Assembly: GCF_003051055.1 (NCBI RefSeq)
Contig: NZ_QAON01000006.1
Location: forward strand, 124,001 to 188,000
Source: Agitococcus lubricus
Lineage (GTDB): Bacteria > Pseudomonadota > Gammaproteobacteria > Pseudomonadales > Moraxellaceae
Length of the DNA: 64,000 nt
Direction of reading: 5' to 3'
Shown: in pieces, positions 42,127 through 51,036 of the stretch
Numbering within the stretch: position 1 is the stretch's first letter
Layout of the letters: the number at the start of each line of letters is the position of its first letter
Position numbers and translations under genes: made by a program
Notes under the pieces: model-generated
Told to the model about the DNA's origin: nothing
Databases searched by the model: none
The model's input: only the letters and a program-made list of their open reading frames with translations

Positions 42127-44024
42127 TCAGGTAGCCATTTACGCAACATCGCCTGTAGACCTGCTAACTCCACAGGCTTGAGTAATAAGTCATTCATGCC
42201 TAGACTCAGACATTTTTCGGCCTCACTAGGCAACGCACTGGCGGTAAAAGCAATAATGGGTAATGGTTGTTGTGCATATTGCTGTTCGTGATGGCGTATT
42301 TGAGTTGCAAGGGTATAACCATCCATTTCGGGCATGTGGCAATCTGTGAGTAATAATGCGGGACGATACTCTGCCAATAATGTCAATGCCTGTACGCCGT
42401 TTTCCGCCAAAATACAGCGATAACCTAGCCATGCCAATTGTTGCTGAATGAGTTTACGGTTAATTGGGTTATCTTCGGCCACTAAAATCAATTTATCTGT
42501 TGCTTGCGTTGGGCTAAGGTTTGGCGCTTGTCGTGATGCAAGGGGATTGGTCGAGACTAACTCCACAGACGAAATATAAGCTAACTTTAATAAACAGCTA
42601 AACTCACTGCCTTGATTGACAACGCTTTTTACCTGCAAACATCCTCCCATCAAGGCGACCAACTCTTGGCAAATCGCTAGCCCTAAACCTGTCCCACCAT
42701 AACGACGTGTAATCGAATTTTCTGCCTGTCTGAATGGCTGGAAAATACGGCCTAATGCCTCAGGTTCAATACCAATGCCGTTGTCAGCCACCACGAATAA
42801 TACACTCACATCATTCACATTGAGTACATCAACCACTACGCGCAACGTCACTGTTGCTTGCTCTTGAGAATGACCCGCACTAAATTTAATGCCATTACTG
42901 ACTAAATTTAAGAGGATTTGTTTTATGCGTAGCGGGTCGCCAATCACCTTTTTGGGTAAACGGCTATCCATCTGAAAATCTAATTTTACGTTCTTCGCTT
43001 TGGCAATCGGTGCAAGCACTGCTATCGTTTCGGTGAGCATCGCGGGCATATCGAAGGGTATTTTCTCCAAATGCAAACGGCCTGCATCAATTTTTGAAAA
43101 ATCCAAGACATCGTTTAATAAAGCCAATAAAGAGTGTGCAGACTGATGGGCAACTGCGACTAGTTCACGCTCCTTTAGGGGCTGTACTTGTTGCCCTAAT
43201 AGTTCCAAAGTGCCTATCATGCCATTAAGTGGAGTACGAATCTCATGACTGATATTGGCCATAAATTGCGCTCTGGCGGTGTTAGCTCCCTCTGCGGCCT
43301 GTTTGGCAAGTTCGAGTTGCTTATTTTTATCCGCTAACTCTGATAGACTTTGCTCTAACCTCTCTGCATAACCTTTTGTTCTTAATAACAAATACCTTAA
43401 AATAAAAGCAAAATTTAAAATCGCTAAAATAATTGCGCCCGTTTGTAACATGCGAATGAATTTTACTCGTTGATAACTCGCTGTTTCGACCTGAGAGGTC
43501 AGCTCATTCATCAAAAGTAATAAACTTAAATTATGCTGCTGACTCAAACGAAAGGCTTGCGCCAGTAATACAGGATTATCTTTGTGTTGTGCGGCTAGAG
43601 TGAGCGTACTCGCCAAGGGTTGCCATAAATGCTGAGTTTGTTTTAATAACTGCTGGGCTTGTGCCCCTTGAATCGGCGCTAAGGTCACACGTTTGCCGTC
43701 ACCATTCGTCACTCCCCCCCCCACCATTAGGGCATTGAGTGTGCTATCAAATAATTGTTGGCTGTCTTGCAGACTTGGCCATAATTGTTCCATCGCTAAT
43801 GGGGTAGGATTTAATTGTAAATTGAGTAAATCTTTGGCAATACGCTGACACAACATGCGCTGACGGCCAACCAAATTAATTTGTTGCGCACTACTTGCGA
43901 GTTGGCTGGCCAAACTAAAATTCAGCACCAAAACCGTCAAATCAAGCAATAAAAAAAAGGCAGCCGCCAGTAATACACTGCGGTACATTGATTCGGCGTT
44001 GTTTGTTGGTTTTATAAGCGCCAT
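42123..44024 (-). CDS. Hybrid sensor histidine kinase with PilJ-type sensor
   Basis: A 633-residue membrane-bound hybrid kinase. A first membrane helix (about 17-39) is followed by a periplasmic domain with the PilJ-type motif INLVGRQRMLCQRIAK, then a second helix (about 190-213), a short coiled coil, and HisKA with the phosphorylated H260 in FMANISHEIRTPLNGM. The ATPase domain shows VSNGIKFS, DNGIGI and YGGTGLGLAICQ. A C-terminal receiver contains the acceptor D561 in LLTDCHMPEMDG. The output partner is not adjacent. PilJ-type sensor domains occur in nitrate-related and pilus chemotaxis receptors; the signal here is unknown. Confidence 0.9.
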   Translation of the reverse strand: MALIKPTNNAESMYRSVLLAAAFFLLLDLTVLVLNFSLASQLASSAQQINLVGRQRMLCQRIAKDLLNLQLNPTPLAMEQLWPSLQDSQQLFDSTLNALMVGGGVTNGDGKRVTLAPIQGAQAQQLLKQTQHLWQPLASTLTLAAQHKDNPVLLAQAFRLSQQHNLSLLLLMNELTSQVETASYQRVKFIRMLQTGAIILAILNFAFILRYLLLRTKGYAERLEQSLSELADKNKQLELAKQAAEGANTARAQFMANISHEIRTPLNGMIGTLELLGQQVQPLKERELVAVAHQSAHSLLALLNDVLDFSKIDAGRLHLEKIPFDMPAMLTETIAVLAPIAKAKNVKLDFQMDSRLPKKVIGDPLRIKQILLNLVSNGIKFSAGHSQEQATVTLRVVVDVLNVNDVSVLFVVADNGIGIEPEALGRIFQPFRQAENSITRRYGGTGLGLAICQELVALMGGCLQVKSVVNQGSEFSCLLKLAYISSVELVSTNPLASRQAPNLSPTQATDKLILVAEDNPINRKLIQQQLAWLGYRCILAENGVQALTLLAEYRPALLLTDCHMPEMDGYTLATQIRHHEQQYAQQPLPIIAFTASALPSEAEKCLSLGMNDLLLKPVELAGLQAMLRKWLPD

Positions 44025-44279
44025 GTGTGCTCCAGTCTATCTCCTCTTTGGTGATTTGACACCAGAGAACGCTTTGCACAATTGATGAGCAAAACTTATA
44101 CCATATCAAAGACCTGTCTATTTCAGGTCTTTAGCTGTTATGGCATAGAAAATACCTCCTGATTTAGATGAAAAATCTACGAGATAATCGTACATAATCC
44201 AGTTTTTTACTTGAAGAAACATCGCTAGTTTATTGATATATGGCCAGAAAATTTCTCTAGCCATTTAGAGTGCTGTTAT

Positions 44280-44621
44280 CTACTCATCTCGAGTGAGCAC
44301 TTCTAATAATTCGATTTCAAACACTAAATTGGAATTGGGTTTAATGATTGCACCAACTTGACGCTCGCCATACGCTAAATGGGCAGGAACATGTAATCGC
44401 CGCTTACCGCCTACTTTCATACCCATTAACCCTATATCCCAGCCTTGAATGACACGACGTGTACCAATCACACATTGAAAAGGTTGACCACGGTCATAGG
44501 AGGAATCAAATTTTGTACCATCTGCTAACCATCCTGTATATTGCGTGGTAATTAATGCCCCTTTAACCGCCGCTTTCCCTTCTCCCAATATCAAATCAAT
44601 TATTTCTAGTTCGTTAGACAT
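44280..44621 (-). CDS. FKBP-type peptidyl-prolyl isomerase, cytoplasmic
   Basis: A 113-residue stand-alone FKBP domain without a signal peptide. The active-site pattern is complete (YTGWLADGTKFDSSYDRGQPF, VIQGWDIGLMGMKVGGKRRLHVPAHLAYGER, NSNLVFEIELLEV). It catalyses cis-trans isomerisation of proline peptide bonds and may act as a chaperone. Close upstream of its start (44641) lies a solo terminal repeat of a mobile element, which could influence its expression. A second, lipoprotein FKBP is encoded 2 kb away. Confidence 0.92.
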   Translation of the reverse strand: MSNELEIIDLILGEGKAAVKGALITTQYTGWLADGTKFDSSYDRGQPFQCVIGTRRVIQGWDIGLMGMKVGGKRRLHVPAHLAYGERQVGAIIKPNSNLVFEIELLEVLTRDE

Positions 44622-44640
44622 GTTTATCTCGCTATTTGCT

Positions 44641-44672
44641 TAGGGTCTGTTGATGTTTTGATTGTGGTTACG
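44641..44672. repeat. Solo end of a mobile-element family
   Basis: The 24 bases starting TAGGGTCTGTTGATGTTTTG match the right end of the element at 50433-50702 at 23 positions, and at 29 of 32 when extended. No second end is visible nearby, so this is a remnant or a partial element. A hairpin (GGTTCAC with GTGAACC, 44677-44694) follows. Confidence 0.6.
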
Positions 44673-44896
44673 TGCTGGTTCACTACGGTGAACCTTGATA
44701 TACCAACTTAGCACATTACCTATGTCTTACGCATGTATAGGCCACAAACGTATCCATTTTAATGATACGCGGCCATCAGATGTACAGCATCAGATAAAAA
44801 CATGTGAGCGTGTGCATTGACTGGCTATTTCCGTCTTATACCAAAGCGCCTATAATGACTAATCCTTCTGCTTGGTCATAGGCTTTGGCATTGATT

Positions 44897-45415
44897 ATGC
44901 GTCTATTTTTTGCACTTTGGCCAGATAACTCCACTCAGCAACAATGGGCATTCACCACAGAGCCTTTTGTCCAACGCTTAGTAGGCAAAGCCAGTCCCAC
45001 ACAAAATTTGCATTTGACACTACAGTTTTTAGGTGACGTCGAAGGAACACGCATCCGTCGTTTACACGAGATTGCCCAGCGCGCGGTAGACCGACCGATT
45101 GACTTTCGTTTTGACCGTATTGAATGCTGGCGCGATGCACAACTGGCTTGCTTACGACCTGACCACGAACCAAGTTCTTTAGTTCAACTGGTAAACCAAC
45201 TGCAACACGGTCTAGCGATGGAAGGTTTTAAGGTTGAGCGCAAAAAATTCAAAGCGCATATTACACTTGCCAGACATCTGCAACATTATGAGGCCGCTTT
45301 ACCTTTATGGCCTGCATTGACATGGCGAGCGTCGACACTGGCCTTGGTACGCTCGCGGTTAAGCGCACAAGGCAGTTTGTATGCGCCCGTAGGCTTATGG
45401 CCATTAGCCGACTAA
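44897..45415 (+). CDS. thpR: RNA 2',3'-cyclic phosphodiesterase ThpR
   Basis: A 172-residue 2H phosphoesterase, the family formerly called 2'-5' RNA ligase. Both catalytic HxT/S motifs are present: HLTLQFLG with H39 and HITLARH with H121. The N-terminus MRLFFALWP is characteristic. The frame opens at a TTG (44885), but the ATG at 44897 gives this standard start. The gene is single, convergent with the membrane protein at 45431. Confidence 0.92.
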   Translation: MRLFFALWPDNSTQQQWAFTTEPFVQRLVGKASPTQNLHLTLQFLGDVEGTRIRRLHEIAQRAVDRPIDFRFDRIECWRDAQLACLRPDHEPSSLVQLVNQLQHGLAMEGFKVERKKFKAHITLARHLQHYEAALPLWPALTWRASTLALVRSRLSAQGSLYAPVGLWPLAD

Positions 45416-45430
45416 AGGGCGTCACATTCG

Positions 45431-45970
45431 TCATAGTGCGAGTACGATTAAGGTCAACACTGCGCCTATACCGTAAACACATGTCAATCCAATAGCACAC
45501 AGCAATAATAATAAACTGATTGGGTTTGCAATAAATAAGGTATGTGTCAATACGGTACGAATAGCATCTATCCCTTGGACTAAACTCCATAACTCTTTGA
45601 GGAGTGTAGGTAGCTTTTTGGTTTGCTCCCGTGGACGCTCGATGACAGGTGTTTTTTCGAGTGCTAATTTAGGTTCTGTCGGTTTAACGAAACCTTGTTT
45701 GAACTCGTCTAAGACCTCGGGCAACTCAACTAAATCCAGTAACATCAAATACCAAATGGCTAATATGACGACAGGCAATAAACTCAACGCTATCGGGATT
45801 AAGTACCAAAAACTCCATGCCCATTCATGAACAATCAGCCACCAGACTACCGCTAAAGCACTGAGCGCTATGACTAATAATTTGCCAATTTTCGTGAGTA
45901 ACCACGACGCAATTTGGGTAATAGGTTGAATCAATTGCTCAATACGTGCTAATTGTTGTTCGGTAATCAC
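45431..45970 (-). CDS. Membrane protein of unknown function
   Basis: About 179 residues with roughly four hydrophobic segments: two close together near the N-terminus (KLLVIALSALAVVWWLIV and FWYLIPIALSLLPVVILAIWYLMLL) and two at the C-terminus (LFIANPISLLLLLCAIGL, CVYGIGAVLTLIVLAL), separated by a charged cytoplasmic stretch. I recognise no family. The longest frame starts with ATG at 45991 but has no ribosome site; GGAG sits seven bases before a GTG at 45970, which I take as the start. It is divergent from the peroxiredoxin-like gene. Confidence 0.68.
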   Translation of the reverse strand: MITEQQLARIEQLIQPITQIASWLLTKIGKLLVIALSALAVVWWLIVHEWAWSFWYLIPIALSLLPVVILAIWYLMLLDLVELPEVLDEFKQGFVKPTEPKLALEKTPVIERPREQTKKLPTLLKELWSLVQGIDAIRTVLTHTLFIANPISLLLLLCAIGLTCVYGIGAVLTLIVLAL

Positions 45971-46092
45971 ACAATTTCTCCATTCAATCATTTAAATGTG
46001 TAACAACTTGGTACGCTAGTACTCTAATCAAGAGGATGATATAGGCACCTTGTGTGTGAAGGAATCATTTATTTACCTTATGGGAATACATT

Positions 46093-46620
46093 ATGCGTCT
46101 AACAACAGGTCAACTCGCCCCTCAATTTGTTCACAACGACCTCTATGATGTCACACTGGATAGTCGCAGCTTGCGTGGCAAGAAGATTTTATTATCTTTC
46201 TACCGCTATGCGTCGTGTCCTTTTTGTAATTTACGTTTTCATGCTTTAACGCAAAAACAAAGTCAATGGCAAGCACGTGGCTTAGAGACAGTCGCTATTT
46301 TCCAGTCTCCCAAAGACAGTATTTTAGAATATGCAGGTAGCGAACCAAGTGTCATTCGCATCTTGCCTGACCCTGAACGTACACTCTATCAACGCTATGG
46401 TGTAGAGGGGTCATGGGCAGGTTTTGTGAAAGGTGCCTTACAATTAGGTACATTCGCCCAAGCACTCAAATCTGGACATTTACCAGGCAAAGTAGAAGGT
46501 GAGATGAATATGATTCCTGCCGATTTTGTCATTGATGAACAGGGCACCATACGTTTGGCTTACTACGGCAAGGATATTAGCGACCACGTCGCTATTGAAG
46601 ACATAGAGCGTCTGCTCTAA
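46093..46620 (+). CDS. Peroxiredoxin-like AhpC/TSA-family protein
   Basis: A 175-residue thioredoxin-fold protein of the AhpC/TSA class. The redox motif is C42-P-F-C45 in YRYASCPFCNLRFH, so it has a resolving cysteine close by, unlike standard peroxiredoxins whose peroxidatic Cys is in a TxxC setting. It lacks a signal peptide. The C-terminal part (MNMIPADFVIDEQGTIRLAYYGKDISDH) is typical of the family. It may be a peroxidase or a thiol oxidoreductase; the substrate is unknown. GGGA seven bases before the ATG supports the start. Confidence 0.85.
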   Translation: MRLTTGQLAPQFVHNDLYDVTLDSRSLRGKKILLSFYRYASCPFCNLRFHALTQKQSQWQARGLETVAIFQSPKDSILEYAGSEPSVIRILPDPERTLYQRYGVEGSWAGFVKGALQLGTFAQALKSGHLPGKVEGEMNMIPADFVIDEQGTIRLAYYGKDISDHVAIEDIERLL

Positions 46621-46629
46621 GCAAAGACA

Positions 46630-46648
46630 CCCGCTGTCACACAGCGGG
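46630..46648. terminator. Hairpin between convergent genes
   Basis: A perfect 8-bp GC-rich stem, CCCGCTGT with ACAGCGGG, and a three-base loop, located between the peroxiredoxin-like gene and the FKBP gene. No T-run follows; it may act in both directions or protect 3' ends. Confidence 0.65.
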
Positions 46649-46665
46649 CATCTGTCGAATGTCAC

Positions 46666-47373
46666 TTACTGAGCTTTCGTAATTTCTAATAATTCGACTT
46701 CAAACGTTAACACGGAGTTGGGTGGAATCTGGCCACCGCCCTGCTCACCATAAGCCAAGTTTGCTGGAATCACAAAACGGTATTTAGAGCCAACGGTCAT
46801 TAATTGTAAGCCTTCCGTCCAACCTGCAATCACTTGATTTAAGGGGAAAGAGACAGGCTCACCACGTTTGATAGAACTGTCAAAGACCGTGCCATCTACT
46901 AATTTACCTTCGTAATGGACTTTAACAGTATCCGTAGCCACAGGTTTAGCACCTGTGCCTTCTTTAATCACTTCATACTGTAAACCCGAAGCGGTTGTCT
47001 TTACGCCAGCTTTTTTCGCATTTTCTGCTAAATACGTCGCGCCTTTAGTGACAGCTTCTGCGGCGGCTTTCTCTTGGCGTTCTGTGGCCTCTTTACGCAC
47101 TTTCGCTTCAAACGCGGTTAAGGCTTTTTTCATTTCTTCTTCGTTAATTTGACCTGCTTTTTTGGCATACGCATCCTTAAAGCCCGCCACGTAACTGTCG
47201 ACATTAAAGTTAGGGACTTGTTTTTCCATCGACTGAGCGGTCATATAGCCTATACTATACGCAGCTTTAGCATCATCATTGTCTAATTTGACGGTTTTTT
47301 CTTCTTTATTACAGGCAGTGATGGCACTGACTAAGAGCAGTAATGCACTACCCAAGACGACTTGACGTTTCAT
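46666..47373 (-). CDS. FKBP-type isomerase lipoprotein (Mip/FkpA-like)
   Basis: A 235-residue isomerase exported as a lipoprotein: the signal peptide ends in LVSAITAC with the cysteine at about residue 21. The N-terminal dimerisation domain (KAAYSIGYMTAQSMEKQVPNFNVDSYVAGFKDA) and a long helix are followed by the FKBP catalytic domain (VKVHYEGKLVDGTVFDSSIKRGEP, VIAGWTEGLQLMTVGSKYRFVIPANLAYGEQGGG). It is the Mip/FkpA layout, assisting folding of envelope proteins. I chose the ATG at 47373 rather than 47385 since it gives the normal signal peptide. Neither has a strong ribosome site. Confidence 0.9.
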   Translation of the reverse strand: MKRQVVLGSALLLLVSAITACNKEEKTVKLDNDDAKAAYSIGYMTAQSMEKQVPNFNVDSYVAGFKDAYAKKAGQINEEEMKKALTAFEAKVRKEATERQEKAAAEAVTKGATYLAENAKKAGVKTTASGLQYEVIKEGTGAKPVATDTVKVHYEGKLVDGTVFDSSIKRGEPVSFPLNQVIAGWTEGLQLMTVGSKYRFVIPANLAYGEQGGGQIPPNSVLTFEVELLEITKAQ

Positions 47374-47559
47374 GCGAAATACCATTTTGATTAAAAATAC
47401 CCATTATTGATAGGCATGCACAATAAGCACAGAGATTGAGACACTGATTTATCCGATTTATGCGCGCAGACACGATATACGCTTAAATCACCTTGCTATG
47501 ACTATCAATACTTTCTTAGAGGCGCTGAAATTACACTATTGCGTACACCGACACTAGCC

Positions 47560-48609
47560 TTATGTTTGGTTTAAGTGTGTTTTTTCGTGTTGCACCTGAT
47601 CCCAACGTTGCCATTCTTGCTTGAGCCATGCATAAAATACGGGAGCAGCAACGACCCCTATCAAACCAAAACAGCGCTCCATAATGAGCATAGATAATAA
47701 AATTTCCCATGCTTTGGCATTGATTTGAGTCCCTACAATACGTGCATTGATAAAATATTCTAATTTATGCACCACAATTAAAAAACCTAATGCAGCCACC
47801 GCCACCCCAAAAGAATGGCTCAAACTAATCACGGTAATCACGGTATTAGAAATTAAATTACCGACGACGGGCAATAACCCCGCAATAAAAGTGACGGCAA
47901 TTAATGTTTTAATTAAAGGTAATTGTACGCCAAATAAAGGCAGGACAATGGCTAAATAGGTTGCGGTGAGCGTGGTATTGAGTGCCGATATTTTGACTTG
48001 TGCAATGGCGACACGCCAAAAAGCGTCTTTTAGGGAGGCTAATTGTTGCAATAAACGGGTACTGACAGGGCCATGCAGTTGATGATGCGTGGTCTCACTG
48101 ACCGCAATCAGTGCGCCTAATAAAACCCCCAATAATGCCAAACCAATGCCTTTAAGCGCACCTAAACCAAACGTACCAATATCAGCCGCATGTGTACGTA
48201 ACCACTCGCTAATTTTGGTGAGCAAGTCATTTTGTTGCGGGATGGACTGTCTAATACTTTCAGGGAGCCACGAACGTGCCGAATTTAAGATATCACTCAT
48301 ACGCAACATCAGGTCATGCACATCGGTGGTTGTTTTTAATAACATGTGAATACCCGCACCCGCGCCGACCAACACGACCACCACTAATACCGTGACTAAG
48401 GTTGTGGCTATCCATTTAGAGCGAATGCTGCGTATACGTTCATCGACAATCGTTTCAGAAAAATGGGTGACCAAACCAAAAGCCAACAAGCCTGTATAAA
48501 CAGGCACTAATAAACCCAACTTAACAAATAATAAAAAGACAAATGCAACAACAATAAAGGCTACAAAACGCTGATGACGTGCGCCTGACCAAATAACTGA
48601 CGACAGCAT
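47560..48609 (-). CDS. AI-2E (YdiK/PerM-type) transporter-family protein
   Basis: A 349-residue polytopic membrane protein of the AI-2E family (PF01594). About seven or eight membrane segments are visible, with the characteristic amphipathic region between the third and fourth (DVHDLMLRMSDILNSARSWLPESIR) and a C-terminal block AGLLPVVGNLISNTVITVIS and EYFINARIVGTQINAKAWEILLSML. Despite the name, members transport diverse or unknown compounds. The ATG at 48609 is preceded by AAGGA at eight bases; the upstream start at 48654 lacks a ribosome site. It appears to be a single gene. Confidence 0.88.
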   Translation of the reverse strand: MLSSVIWSGARHQRFVAFIVVAFVFLLFVKLGLLVPVYTGLLAFGLVTHFSETIVDERIRSIRSKWIATTLVTVLVVVVLVGAGAGIHMLLKTTTDVHDLMLRMSDILNSARSWLPESIRQSIPQQNDLLTKISEWLRTHAADIGTFGLGALKGIGLALLGVLLGALIAVSETTHHQLHGPVSTRLLQQLASLKDAFWRVAIAQVKISALNTTLTATYLAIVLPLFGVQLPLIKTLIAVTFIAGLLPVVGNLISNTVITVISLSHSFGVAVAALGFLIVVHKLEYFINARIVGTQINAKAWEILLSMLIMERCFGLIGVVAAPVFYAWLKQEWQRWDQVQHEKTHLNQT

Positions 48610-48781
48610 ACTCAAGTCCTTGATTCTTGAATTATTTATAGAGAGTTGACACAAAATCCCGTGTATTTAGATGTACTGAGTCATCCCTGATACATATACA
48701 AAATACTATTTCATATCAATATGCTATGGTCAATTTGTGACAAGTTACGGAAAAATAGACCATCCCGTCACTATTTTACTT

Positions 48782-50304
48782 TTAGGCAATCACTTTTCTA
48801 CGCTGGAGCATATTTTTCATGTGTTTTGCCCCTACACAGTCATAATCACCCGCAGAGAAAAACGCCGTACGTAAACGATATTCCCACGAGAAGCCTGGCC
48901 ATAAGGTTGAGTTTTTACCGTCAGCCGTTAAATACCAACTCCGACATCCCGTTGTCCAAATGGTATATTTCATACGCGACTGAATCATGTCATTAAAATT
49001 ATCTTGTGTTTGTTTATGTACATTCAAATACCGATAGGAATAATCAAATAAATTTTTGGCATACTGCAAAATATAGTTAATTTGCCCTTCAATATAGACA
49101 ATCACCGACGTATGACCTGCAGCCGTGTTAGGCCCCATCATTAAACACAAATTAGGATAGCCATGTACGTTAATACCTTTGTAAGCCTCGCTACCCTTTT
49201 GCCAATCGTGATTTAATTGTCGGCCTCCCAAACCCGCAATCGGAATGGCTAAACCTGCTACCCCCACCTGAAAGCCCGTTGCTAACACAATGGTATCCAA
49301 CTCATGTAACTGCTCATCTTGGTCAATGATGCCATTAGCAACGATTCGTTTAATACCCACATTCACCAAGCGCACGTTATCTTGCTGCATAGCGGGATAA
49401 TACGCATTTGAAATCAACATTCGTTTACAGCCCACTTTATAATTGGGGCGTAATTTTTCTCGTAATTCAGGGTCTTTGACCGAGTGCATCAGATGGTGTT
49501 CGCCCAACGCCTGAATCGTTTTCGCAAGGGGCGTATTCCAAATTAATGCTAAGGATAGAGTTTCTGCTCCCCAATAAATGCCGTAGCGCAAAGCCTTACG
49601 CAATAAGGGCACTTCGGATAACCATGCTTGCTGCGTTTTACTAAAGTGTGCATCAAGTTTTGGCATGACCCATGCGGGGGTGCGTTGAAAGACCGTAAGC
49701 CGTGTTGCTTGTTTCGCTAACTCTGGAATCACTTGAATCGCACTTGCGCCTGTACCAATCACAGCAATACGTTTATCTTGTGCTTGAAAACTGGCTTGCC
49801 AACGCGCGGTATGCATGACATTGCCCTTAAAATCGGCTAATCCTGCAATTTTAGGATAGGCTGGCTGAGGCCGCCGTTACCCGCAATCAATAAACGCGTT
49901 TTGACCACACGTCCATCAGCCAAGTCCACTTGCCATTCGCCTGCCTTATCATCAAAACTGGCGGCAATCACCTGTGCCTGAAACAAGGTTTTATCGGATA
50001 ATTTATGTTTATGGGCGCAATGCAACAAGTAACGCTGAATTTCTCCTTGGGGGGCAAAGGCTTTTGACCAGTTTGGGTTTGGCTCAAACGAAAAGGAATA
50101 CAAATGCGAAGGTACATCACACTCTGCACCAGGATAGACATTGTCACGCCACGTTCCGCCAAAGGTATCGGCTTGCTCCAACAATAGAAACTCGCTGAAT
50201 CCTTCTTGCTGTAAACGAATAGCCATGCCTATACCCGCAAAGCCTGTACCAATAATCGCAATCGGTATATGAATGGTTGACGATGGAAACGCAGATGCAG
50301 TCAT
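48782..50304 (-). pseudogene. Flavin monooxygenase (Baeyer-Villiger type), frameshifted
   Basis: Two adjacent frames together encode one flavin monooxygenase of about 507 residues. The first part (50304 to 49837) holds the FAD motif IGTGFAGIGMAIRL and the GGTWRDNVYPGAECDVPSHLY block. The second holds the NADPH motif IGTGASAIQVIPEL. The join is near 49858: the first frame reads GGLSQP and then runs into a stop, while the other frame continues with YPKIAGLADFKGNVMHTARW, which includes the Baeyer-Villiger fingerprint FxGxxxHxxxW. A single missing base explains it. Either it is a recent inactivating mutation or a sequencing error; nothing else in the gene is decayed. Confidence 0.85.
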
Positions 50305-50432
50305 GGCATCTTCCTCGTAAGTTTATTGTTATATATGAATAAGTGTTAATTGTGTACGAGCGTACGCATTTAACTAGATAATACCATCGTCTTGGCCTAT
50401 TTAGATAGCAACAAACAGACAACTTCAGACAA

Positions 50433-50702
50433 TAGGGTCTATTGACGTTTTGCGTGTGAGTCGCGTTGCTGAAAAAATTACCTCAGACAAGGCACAAAAC
50501 GCAGCGAATAGTGGTTCTATTGGCCAATTTTGTCACACTGTATGAGACATTTTTTAACACAACCCACAGGGAAAGAACGATTTTTTGAGGCTATTTTGTT
50601 ATTCATCACTTATTTGGAATCACCCAATCACGCGATTCACGCTGCGTATCTTGTAAAAAATAGCTTCTTTCGCAACCCCAATCAAAACATCAACAGCCCC
50701 TA
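50433..50702. mobile_element. Putative 270-bp miniature element with inverted ends
   Basis: Left end TAGGGTCTATTGACGTTTTG (50433-50452) and the reverse complement of the right end, TAGGGGCTGTTGATGTTTTG (50683-50702), match at 17 of 20. The boundaries carry a TA on each side, which could be a TA target. The interior has no transposase. It looks like a non-autonomous or decayed element. A related solo end is at 44641. I cannot name the parent family. Confidence 0.6.
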
Positions 50703-50744
50703 TACGTTGTGTGCACTCTCTGAAAACTTAGCCCTTAACGAGGG

Positions 50745-50882
50745 TAATGTCTGTCAGTTAAGCCATTTTTGCCGACTTCGACTCCGCTCAGTCAACGCAA
50801 AAATGCGCCCTGAGCTTGGCCAGCTCTGAGCCAGTCGAAGGGCAGTTTTTAAGTGCCAATTTTTCTTAACTGACTGGCATTA
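50745..50882. mobile_element. 138-bp MITE, copy 1, with IS4-like ends
   Basis: The ends are TAATGTCTGTCAGTTAAG and CTTAACTGACTGGCATTA, inverted repeats of 18 bp with two mismatches. The element is flanked on both sides by the identical 11-mer CTTAACGAGGG (50734-50744 and 50883-50893), a target duplication. The interior is an imperfect palindrome (for example CTTCGACT...CTCAG with CTGAG...AGTCGAAG) with no coding capacity. It matches copy 2 at about 130 of 138 positions. Confidence 0.92.
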
Positions 50883-50961
50883 CTTAACGAGGGATGCTCA
50901 TCAAATCAGATGACAAACAATATAAGGGAGTTCAATAAAACTACTGCTAGGCGAAAGATAG

Positions 50962-50992
50962 TAGACTGACATTTTTTAGTAATGTCAGTCTA
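50962..50992 (-). terminator. Hairpin after the metal-dependent hydrolase gene
   Basis: A perfect 12-bp stem, TAGACTGACATT with AATGTCAGTCTA, and a seven-base loop, 45 bases after the stop of the minus-strand gene at 51037. A likely terminator, although the T-run is short. Confidence 0.7.
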
Positions 50993-51036
50993 AAGGCGGT
51001 CTTTGTTCACTCTACGAATAAACGACTCCACTCAGC

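Larger units (their letters stand above)
50305..51036. other. Region holding two miniature elements
   Basis: About 730 bases without a gene between the broken monooxygenase and the metal-dependent hydrolase. It contains one element of about 270 bp (50433-50702), the smaller 138-bp element (50745-50882) and a 12-bp hairpin (50962-50992), which are listed separately. A small open frame spanning the elements (from 50530) looks spurious. Confidence 0.75.

Noticed and set aside
49816-49862. Programmed ribosomal frameshift in the monooxygenase gene
   Set aside because: There is no slippery heptamer, downstream structure or internal Shine-Dalgarno at the junction, and the family is not known for recoding; a one-base deletion or read error is simpler.
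50530-50829. Open frame of 99 codons between the monooxygenase and hydrolase genes
   Set aside because: It spans the end of the 270-bp element and runs into MITE copy 1, has no recognisable domain and no ribosome site; it is most likely chance.
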